DNA from: Dimorphilus gyrociliatus | Lineage: Eukaryota > Annelida > Polychaeta > Dinophilidae | DNA length: 64,000 nucleotides | Direction of reading: 5' to 3' | NCBI GenBank assembly: GCA_904063045.1 | Contig: CAJFCJ010000005.1 | Span: 4,358,689 to 4,422,688, forward strand | In this document: positions 51,897 to 61,908 of the stretch, one piece after another | Numbering within the stretch: position 1 is the stretch's first letter | Layout: each line of letters starts with the position of its first letter | The notes under the pieces: generated by a model | Databases searched by the model: none | What the model saw: only the letters and a program-made list of their open reading frames with translations | Told to the model about the DNA's origin: nothing | Position numbers and translations under genes: made by a program

Positions 51897-52241
51897 ATGA
51901 AATTGTTGATTGCTCTCGCCGCTCTCGTTGCTGTCGCTTATTGCAGTAAGTAGTCTCTCTCCCTCTCTCTCTCCCTCTCTCTTACAAACTCTTTGCCTTT
52001 TGCAGCCACCACTCTTCCAACCACAACCAGAGCATGGGGATGTCCCGCCGACAACTTTTGCCAACCAGGCAGTCAGATTTGCTGCTGGCACGAGCCAACC
52101 GTTTCTGGTTGTTGCAACACCGGATTCAAATGCTGTCCATCAATCAGAGGAGATGAACACGACTGTTGTCCAGTTGACGAGACTGCTTGCCACGAAAATG
52201 GTTCCTCCAACTGCTACTACAACATCTTGAAACACGCTTAA
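51897..52241 (+). CDS. Secreted single-domain granulin-like peptide (copy 5, inverted twin of copy 1)
   Basis: Exon 1 is 51897-51945 (same signal peptide as copy 1, MKLLIALAALVAVAYC). Exon 2 is 52006-52241. The 60-base intron is mostly CT repeat. The mature peptide differs from copy 1 at one residue seen, NTGFKCC in place of NAGFKCC. The 12-cysteine granulin-like framework is complete and ends NCYYNILKHA. AATAAA lies at 52259-52264, 18 bases after the stop. Confidence 0.88.
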
Positions 52242-54556
52242 ACTGCTCTTTCAATTTCAATAAATTTCATTTAAAAATCAATCTCTCTCTTATTTATTAT
52301 CCACTTTTCAATCATCTTTCTTTTCTACATAGTTCTCTTTGCTGTTCAATCCTTCCTTCTTTTCTTTCGTATTGCCTCTCTTTCTCTAGTTTTCCTCACT
52401 TTTGTTTCTTTTCTATCTCTCGTCAATTTTTTTCACCCAAAGCTAGTCCTCTTTGAAAGAGCATTAGGCATAGAGAAAGCATTATGTAGTATTCTAAATT
52501 ACACATAGAAATACATATGGCAACAAACTCTGAGTATAAAAATCAATCAATCAGAAAATACTGATAATAATTGCTAAGTCAGCTGTTTGTACTCAAGAAA
52601 AGTACACGACATTCTTAAAAGAAAATTGGCAAATATTTAGCTTAGGTTAGCATAAAAATTTGATTTATTTGGAATTTGAATACGAATACGAAACTAATTG
52701 AAATGACTTTGTTTATAATTCTGAAAGAATGAATTAATTGGACGGTAAAATAGAAATTGGAATGTTTAGTTTTTTAAAAGTTCGTTTCTTAATTAAAATT
52801 GTATCTTTAATAAATGAAAGAAATTACAATTTTTCATAAAAATTATCTCTTAATTTCAACATTTCAACACGAAAATGATTAGGTAGCGATTATACTGTAG
52901 ATACTGTATGGATGTAATAATATATGTATATATATATATATATCCACGCTTGATAAGATCTAATACAAAAAAAATACCTTAAATAGTACACAAGGTAAAT
53001 GTTTCTGTCAAGATAGCTTGTCCTTGACACAACTATTTTTATTTAGTACAATGAAATATCAATGGAGACTATTCGACAAGGTTAAATCTAAAATTAAGAT
53101 TGAAAAGGGACTATAGAATATACCAGACTGCTATTTTGATAAGAAATAATATTGTTATCGATTTACTTAGTCAAATAACAAACAAGTATTTCTCTTTGTT
53201 TGTTTGTTTTCAAATTTACTAATACGTTTTAATCGAGTTTGTCAAACCCTATTATCGTATTATAGCTGAAATATGCAACAAAAGCACTTTCTATATTAAT
53301 ACATATTTCGTCAAGATATTTTGTGTATTTTTGAAAAAATAGTGCTAGAGAGATAATAGTCGTTATATCATCATGCTACCATGACAATAACTCGGCCTAT
53401 AAATAACAAAATACTGACAGGAGCGTGAATTTTAAGATGGAATTATCTACTGAGAAACAGATTATGATTTAGATAGGATTCTTCTTAAATTAATAGAACT
53501 TCATTAAATTTCACATTCCTCACATTATATATACTATATATCCGTTACATACTGCCGTCGTATGTCTTAGCTACCTGCTCCTCTACCTCTTTAATTCTTT
53601 AAATGACTACTCGATTTTTCAATTAATCAGCCGCTATTATGAATACAGTCTTTCCAAAGTCTTTTAAATATGCTTTACACCACCTTTGGATAAGGATTAA
53701 TCGTTAAGTAAGCAGCGTCCGTGTAATCTGTCTACTGATATTACTTTGACAAACTCGGAAAAATTGCTTCGAGCAGAGGATTATTTCGTCTCATTTTCAA
53801 ACAACTCCAATACCCAATTTCTTCCGACAACCTCTCATTAAATCCTCCTTAAATCCAAGGCTTTGTAGACGGTTTCGTTCTATCCGTCAAAGAGTAGAAA
53901 AGTGTCCATCTTGTTAAAACTAACGAAATCTATTGGATTTATGATATTTCTATCGTAAAATTAAGCTTTAGATCATCTAGTATAAGAAATAGAGACGTCT
54001 GAACGTCTTTTTTTGATATATAGACAAAAAACAAAACTTGCTTTGAAATATGCAAATATAAAGAAGAAAGTAGGCCTATAAAAGTACAATTTCCTCCACA
54101 CACCACTTCGAATTGATAATAAAAATAAGACTACCACTGAAATCTTAGTTGCAATAAAAATGAAATTTTAATAAAAATGGAATTTTTATTAAAATATACT
54201 TGAATGAATTATCTTTCTTTAATTAGAGAAAAAAGCGTGATTCTCTTCTTCTTCTTCTTCTTCTTCTTCTTCTGAACAGTGCTCTCTCTCTCATCCTACT
54301 TATCCGATGGGAAAAGAGGAAAAATACTCAATGTCTAATAATTTAATGTTAATAATTTTATGGACGTTTAACAAAGTTACTTTTGTTTCATCATTAAAAC
54401 AATTCAATATGTCGTTATTAACGGAAACAGATGTAGAATCTCTGATAATCTTTTAATAAAACTATCCATTAATCAATCAGTTAATCAATCAATTAGGGTT
54501 AATCCTAACCCTAGTTACTGTATGTTATTAAGCGAGATAAAATGAGATAAACATAG
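52242..54556. other. Intergenic region upstream of the LDLa-LRR-7TM receptor gene
   Basis: No gene is supported. ATATATAT with ACTGTA motifs lies at 52893-52945, (TTC)n at about 54243-54272, and a telomere-like AGGGTTAATCCTAACCCTAG at 54495-54514. The receptor's signal-peptide exon may lie near the end of this stretch. Confidence 0.5.
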
Positions 54557-57500
54557 ATTCTTTATCATTGTTTTCCATACAAGACTTATCAACAAGGAAT
54601 TCTTCAATATCTAAACAAGGTTGAGAGAGGGTTTTATCCAATTGTATATCATATATGCTCTTTGGAAAGGATTGAAAATTATTGCGAAATGTTGAATTTT
54701 GACAATTTCTACGCCGAACTATACCCATGCAAATATTCTGTCAGTAAGTAGAACGATCTATATGACGTCATTGTTTCTTATTGAAAGAAAAACATGTATA
54801 AAACAATATACAATGTAAAATAAATACAAACAAACAAACCAATACACAGATCAATGGTATGAGAAAGTTGATGATGCTTTTATGTAAGTGTAGTAATATG
54901 TATTTGTATTTAGTAAATACGTTCATATACCAAACAATCTCATCTTGTTGTTTGTTAGTTTTAGAGAGTCTACCGACAAAGTGAAACTACGTTTAGCCTG
55001 TTTGAAATGCTTTAAATTTACAACAGGTATGGTTTGTCCAAATACGGACAAAATACAATTTATTGAATATTCATAACATTTCAGTGCCTTTTGGCCTTTA
55101 TATAAGAAATAATGAATACTTAATATGTCTTCGAGAAAATAGACAAAATTACTTTTATAATTCTGAAGAAACAATATGCAATAGAGTAGAATTCATCTAT
55201 CCAAAAGAGCAATCATTGCGTGTTATTTCAAAGAACAACACCAACAATGAAAGATTTCATTTCTGTCGGATTGAAACGTTCAAAAGTACAATTCAAATCT
55301 TTCTTTAAAATATTCAATTTTGTTAATAATTCTATTGGTGAATTTCAGATTTACCTGTTGATAACTTTTATATCATTAAGATTAGCTCACAAAAACATCA
55401 TACATTCTCTTATAGTAAACAACCTGTAAGACATTTACCCATCATTAACGAACAAGAAGAATGGAATCTTCCAAATAGAGTGTGTCAACAGGTGGACAAG
55501 AATACAAGACCAGACTATAACAATCTTATTTTACAAGCCACTGCAGCAACAGATGTTGAAACTAAATTCATACTTTTCTTTATTCTCTTCTTCTTCTTTT
55601 TTTTTCTTTCATTTTTTACAGATAAACTATTGCACAGATGATTTTCTTATTCATAATCAACCGTTAAAAGTTTGTCTAAAATTCCTCTTCTAAGGAATAA
55701 CTGGGCGTAATATCCTTTACAGGTTCTCCTTGTTCATTGTCCAATCTTACTGGCCAATTTCACATTTGAATGTATGATAAGAAATCCGTATAGAAAGGAT
55801 AAAAAATTCTATAGCATGCATTTAAGATGTAGCAAGCCGGAAACAGATGATGAAGGTTCGTATTATAGAAATAGATGTAATTATAATTTTCTTTCTATTA
55901 CGTAATACTACTAATACAAAGGTAATTAGCCAATAGACATCTATTTCGACTGAATAATGGTAATAGAAAGTTTCTGTTCAACGATAATATGACAGGAAAG
56001 AGTGAAATTTGGGGAAATCTTGAAACTTTTGTGAATAATAAAGAATGGATAAAATTCCATATCTATTCATTTAGATACAAAGAGATAAGATTAACTTGTA
56101 ATTATTTCGGATTCAAATCTGGTCTTTTAGCAATTAAGCCTAAAAGATTTTTTAAGAATAACTTTCGTAAATTTCTTAAATGCGAACGAAATCATACGCA
56201 ACTCTCTGATTGTTTGATGGATAATAGGAATAGAATGATTAACAGGTAAATTAAGAAGGAAAGATCTACGAACTACGTTCAGCTATATCCTTTCAATTTC
56301 TTTCTTTATAACAAATAGTAACCCTAGAAAAAGATTTTTAAACATTTTGGATAAGAGTCTTATCATTAAATGTAATAACGATGAATTCGAAGGTAATACG
56401 TGTAATCGTCCTTTTCAAACTTTACGTTTATGTTTTTCATTGAACAAAGAGCAGCCTGTTCATACGAAGACGCTTATAATATACTCGGTGTATGTTATAA
56501 AAAGTTCAAAAGTAGAAAACCTAGTTCTCCACTAGTTGCTAAGAGAGAATGCGAAAAAAAAAATATGACATCGCTAGACGACGTATACGATTTTAAAAGT
56601 CAAATTATTGAAATTCTTAGAGCTCTCTCCATGGAACCAAGTATAATATATCAGTTCGTTGTAGGTATGTTATCCTTTTTAGCTATGTAACTTCTTACAA
56701 GCCTACCTAGTCACGTGTTTAAATGTCTATTATTCCTTCTTTCAAGCGCTTACGAAGGATAAAAGAACCAATAAAATACTATCTCCTCTAAGACGACCTC
56801 TAGAATTTATACCACCGGACTTTATTCCCAGAGTTAGAAGAGTTTCTTTTCAATTATTCCTACTAGTATCAATAATATCTCTACTATTCTCTCTCTCTCT
56901 CTCCCTTCGTTAGGAAGAACTTGCCAAAATGATCTCGAACAGAAAGCCGAAAGCATTAATGACAGATTTTTCTATTGTTCTGAAATATTTTAAAGAAGAG
57001 GATATGTGTTTGGAATTCTATAATGGTACAAATCCTTACCGCTTTCATAGCCTTACTTATCGAACCTATAGATCTTATAGAAGAAGATGTCAAGTTTTTA
57101 CCTCGATTATATATTTTTGTCAGATGATTCCAAGTTTGGCTATTCTGTATAAAAAACATACAGCTAGAAATACATTCATACTCTCAAAAACAGGGGAAAA
57201 ATACCTATTGTCTTTAAATTGGTCCTGGAGCGACGAGCTAGCAACTAGGAAGTATTCAAATTGTGGAAAGAATCCCTTAAGTTGTACTCCGCAGAGTATA
57301 AAACAATAGAGTTCTCTTTCAATTCGTATTGAATGAATATCTTTCATTTTTCTAAATAGATTTCTTATTTAAATATACAAACAATTTTACAAAGTTCTTC
57401 GAATGCCCAAAAACAACTTTCATCTGTGCGAAACAACGCTTTTGTATTAATAGCTTATACGTTTGCGACGGAATTTACGATTGTTCAGATGCTTCAGACG

Positions 57501-60500
57501 AAATCAACTGTTCATATCATTATTTCTATTGCGATATCGATGGTAGAATACCGATACAGTTTGTTTGCAATTTTGTCTTTGATTGCGATGATAGGTCGGA
57601 TGAAAAACACTGTGGTTTGTTAAATATATACACAAAGCTTGTAGAAGGGATGAGATGAAACGTTCCTACGAGGACAGATATTAGTGCAGGGACTCGAAAT
57701 ATCTATAAAAAACCAACTGTTGGATTTAGGGTTAGGGTTAGGGTAACGTTTTATCCAGCATCCTTTATCGTATATTAATATGCATATATTTATTCATATA
57801 CAAAATACTTTGATTTCAGTTGTCTATGGCGAAAGAATCGACCAAACTTTGTAAGGAGACGTATTCAGTTGGAAATAAGAGAACTCGTACTCGTTTTTAA
57901 TTTATCTAACTATGCCGAAGAGTTGGAGTTCTCTTGTTCAGATCCAGCCGACCTTTTAAATAATTTTTTAACAATTCTCATCTACAGTTTAAGATATGGG
58001 TACGAAGAATGCCCACAAAAAGGTTTCGTACATTCAAAACAGCATAAACAATATATAAACCAGCATTTGAGCTGTAACAATGAAAGAAATTGTTTGGTAG
58101 AAAATGAGGAAGAGTATTGCGGACAGTTGAAAAGTTTGTTGAATGAAACGTCATTTTATCTAGTTTTTAACAAAATTAATTCAATGTCACTTCCTTAGCC
58201 TGTAATATAACTTATCAATATCTATGTAGAGACAATTGTTTACCAATTGAAAAGAAATGCGACTATTTCGCTGATTGTCCAGGCACAGAGGAAGAAAATT
58301 CAAAATCCTGCCAAACTGATGGTTATTCTTTTATTCTTTCTTTCTCTTTTAATATTATTCAAATAGGTTTTAGGCAATTCTTTAAAGATGCATTTTTCAT
58401 CCAAAAATTCAATAAGACTTCGATGATAAAATCATATTGCTTTCTATCAAAGAAAGAAAGAGTTTATCGTTGTCGCTTCAACAGGAGCTGGACAGAACAG
58501 TTAGCTCATTCAATTTTTGACGATAATGTCAAGTTCAATGATTTCTACGTGTTTTTAGATTGCAGAGAATTACTGGAAGATTCATTAAATTTGCCAAACA
58601 ACTCTTGTAAAGTTAACTAAAATCTCTCTTTCAGAATAAAGACGTTATCTTTATATTGAACCTATACAGACGCGTTGATAGATCACTCGTCATGGCTAGT
58701 GAGAAGGATTTACATCTCAATTTCGACATTTATCATCAATTCTACACTGCAATATTGCGGTAGAAGAGAGATATTTTTTCTATAAAATGGTTATTAATCT
58801 TTAGTAATCGTTAATTATATTAAAACAGGGAAGGTAGACACATTTCGAGATTTTTCTATCCTACAAAGTGCCGCCTCTTTTACGATTCAAATGGGAATAT
58901 GAGAAATAGATTATTCTTTCCTTTCTACGATCTATCCTATTGCGATGAATTCGAATGTCACGTTGGCGAATATCAATGTAAATTTCATAAGTATTGTATA
59001 TCAGTTGAACAGATATGCGATGGAATAAATCATTGTTGGTATGGAGACGATGAAATTAATTGCGGTATACTGGATGATAATAAAAGAGTTTATCCCCAAA
59101 ATCTTGAATCTAATATAATATACTGTATTCCTCATTTATAGAAAACTTTCAACCTCCTGGATTTTTCTTATGTCGGAATAATTCAAAAGCAATTCCTACA
59201 ACAAGAGTTTGCGACAAATATGTGGATTGTCCGAACGGAAGTGATGAACTCTTTTGCTTTAATAATATAGAATGCAACAAAGAATGTACTTGTCTGCTCG
59301 ACTACGAAATGATCTGTATAAGGGAAAGGCAACAATCGATATTTGACCTTGACTGGATTAGAATTCATCATTGGTTTAGAATAGTTAAGATTTTCAATCA
59401 TCAACTATTTTTCAAGCAAGCGAGATCTAGTATTATCGTTCATTTAACACTTGAAAATTGTGGTCTAAATAACTTTGAAAAGTTCTTCTACACACCAAAT
59501 GTGGTTCATCTTCATCTTTACAAAAATGATTTTACATCCTTGAAATCTTTGGGCAGGAAGAGTCTGCTGCAAACTTTAAACATATCCGGAAATCCGTTAA
59601 ATCATACCGATTTAGCATTTGGTAATCTAACTAGACTAATCTCTTTAGATATATCTTATTCAATGATTAGCCAATTGAGAAGAGATCTCTTTCAAAATCT
59701 ACGAAATCTAAAATATCTATTTATAGCTCATTGTAAATTACATCTAATTGAAGATAATCCATTGAAATCATTAGAATTCCTTAATGAATTACACTTGAAT
59801 AATACAGATTTTCCAGTTCTTTCTCATCTCACAGATTTGAACAATCTAAAGAATATTAGGAAAATCTTTTCTAAATATTACATGTTTTGTTGCAAAAGTC
59901 TCTTCTATAGGCCTAATTTGATATGTCGACCAAACTATTCGGTATTTTTAACATGCTATAACATCTTCTTAAGGAATTCTTCTATAGCTTGTTTCTTTAT
60001 CTTTGGACTCTGTGGAATATTTGGAAATATTTTACTTATAATCTTTAAAATTTTGATGTATTCAAGATCATCCCATCTATTCTCATTATCGCTCACAGTC
60101 GGTTATCTAACAAAATCCTTATATATATTGATAATACTATTTTATAATTTGAAATTTCAATCTAAATATTTCGAATACGATGAAAAATGGAGGAAAAGTT
60201 TATTTTGCAAAAGTTTAGGTAGCATGCTAACATTTTCATTATCATTTTGTACTGGAATGCTACTTTTAATTAGTTTGGATCATTTTTTCGCCATATATTT
60301 CCCATTTAAGAAATACTTTAATAAATTTGTAGTTCTTGCAGCAATTTTTGCAGTTTCTCTCGTATCCTTTCTATTTCCGTTGTTTGGTCTATTATTAAAT
60401 GAGGTATACAGTATAAACGGGGGAGGGCAGTGGGAGAAACAAACAACCCTTATTAGGGTACAGGGGTTTTTGAATGTTTGTCGCCTCCCTCTATCCAAAT

Positions 60501-61582
60501 TGTATAATTGTAAACTGAGACATTTGAAATATTGAACTTAAACTTGTTTATTGCTTTTCTCTGTAGGACTACTTTTCAGATTCACCTCTTTGTTTCAAAT
60601 TCTTTGTTAGAAACGATAAAAGGGCGAATGGTTGGCAGTTGATTTTCTTTAATTATACCATCTATTTCTTTCTATTAAACCTTTTAATATGCTTTTTTTA
60701 TTTCCTTATTTGGAGAGAGTTGTATATTCATAAAAAAGGAATTAAGAAAGATATGAACATGTCGATTAAAATGAGTTTGTCACTTCGTATCTTTGCTACT
60801 TCTTTCGTTAATTTTCTCCATTGTATACTCTATTCATTCATAGGTGAACGATGGAATATTTCTACGCAAAAAGACTAATTAATTACCATTTTTAGGAATA
60901 AAAGCAGCTTTTTTTAAACTCGAATTAAACTACAAACAAGAACTCATCTCCCTCGGATTATCATTGTTTCTACATTTAGTTCTTAATCCTATAGTACTTT
61001 CGTACGGCGAATGGAGAGATTACGTTTCATTTAGAAGAGTGGCGTTGAATAGACGAAGGGAAATTTTTAAAAATAAAATCATTCAAGAAGAAGCTGAAAA
61101 ATGTAGATAAAATTTTCAAATGGGTTCTTTGATCTTTAAGAATTTTGCAGTCGGACAAAAAACATTTTTCATTATTACAGATTTGCAGTTTACTGTGAAA
61201 CAAATTGAATTCAATATTTGGCCATTTAAAATAGAAACAACTTCCAATAGCATCATTTTAAATGAAGAATTCTTTATGAATTTCACTTATTATAAATGTA
61301 TTGAATGCATTCTTATTGCATTGAAATTCTCTCATCAGAATAACTTTTCTCCTAATGGAAAAATACAAATAGAGCATATACATGTTCAAGTTTGTACACA
61401 TAACTAATCCACTATGATTATGAAATGGAGTGAAATTCATCTTTTTACAGGATGGAAAATTCTATCTATCATCGACGAATTACGTTTTAAAGAATGATAT
61501 AAAGGAAAAAGATGATATTCTCTCTTTTGGATTATTAGTTCGAAAATTCCTTCAACAGAAATTCTTGTTAACAACAAATTGA
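54557..61582 (+). CDS. LDLa-LRR seven-transmembrane receptor (LGR/GRL101-like) with kinase-like C-terminal tail
   Basis: Many exons with introns mostly about 50-110 bases, spanning about 7 kb. Clear exons include 54557-54748, 54851-54890, 54959-55026, 55080-about 55290, 56912-about 57290, 57361-about 57612, 59142-60403, 60567-60843, 60896-61102, 61151-61389 and 61451-61582. The ectodomain has repeated divergent Cys-bearing modules and five LDLa modules (for example VCDGIYDCSDASDEINC, QICDGINHCWYGDDEINC, VCDKYVDCPNGSDELFC), then an LRR N-cap (CNKECTCLLDYEMIC) and about six LRRs. Seven hydrophobic helices follow, with GIFGN in TM1 and the TM3 cysteine. D2.50, the DRY arginine (DHF) and the NPxxY tyrosine (NPIVL) are lost. 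The tail reads ILIALKFSHQNN to KDDILSFGLLVRKFL, like a degenerate kinase C-lobe. The 5' exon and several middle joins are uncertain, and more than one transcript unit is possible. Confidence 0.75.
57725..57743 (+). repeat. Interstitial telomere-type repeat (TTAGGG)3
   Basis: Three TTAGGG units in an intron of the receptor gene. Single or double units of CCCTAA occur at 48612-48626, 54495-54514 and 44284-44295. Confidence 0.85.
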
Positions 61583-61740
61583 ATTGATTTATGAATAGAT
61601 AATCTCTATGATTCTATTAAAATAGCTTTCTTTTCTTTAAATGACCTTATTAATGTTCTAGTTTAGTAAAAGTTGAATGACATTTTGTAAGTAAAGTACA
61701 AAACTTCAATAGGCTTTACAGCCTATTAAATTGAACGGGG

Positions 61741-61797
61741 CGAAGCGTCGGTCAATTCGTTCAATTCGTTCAATTCGTTCAATTCGTTCAATTCTCT
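61741..61797. repeat. Nonamer tandem repeat GTTCAATTC
   Basis: About five direct copies of GTTCAATTC, 110-160 bases before the ATG of the intronless LRR gene. It may be promoter-associated or a simple satellite. Confidence 0.9.
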
Positions 61798-61908
61798 AAA
61801 ATAGCAGTCTATTGAAATATCTCGTTTTGTCTTTTTTGTAAAATACAACTTTTACCAGTTTTTTTACTTATACTACCTTTATTATCGTTAACATTTATTA
61901 TTAGAATT

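Larger units (their letters stand above)
51676..52370 (+). repeat. Right arm of ~690 bp inverted duplication
   Basis: Reverse complement of 26735-27418, nearly identical over promoter, coding region and 3' end. See the entry at 26735. Confidence 0.9.

Noticed and set aside
51879-52091. Minus-strand open frame MPAANLTAWL and its twin at 27000-27209
   Set aside because: Antisense shadow of the granulin-like coding exon, conserved only because the two copies are nearly identical.
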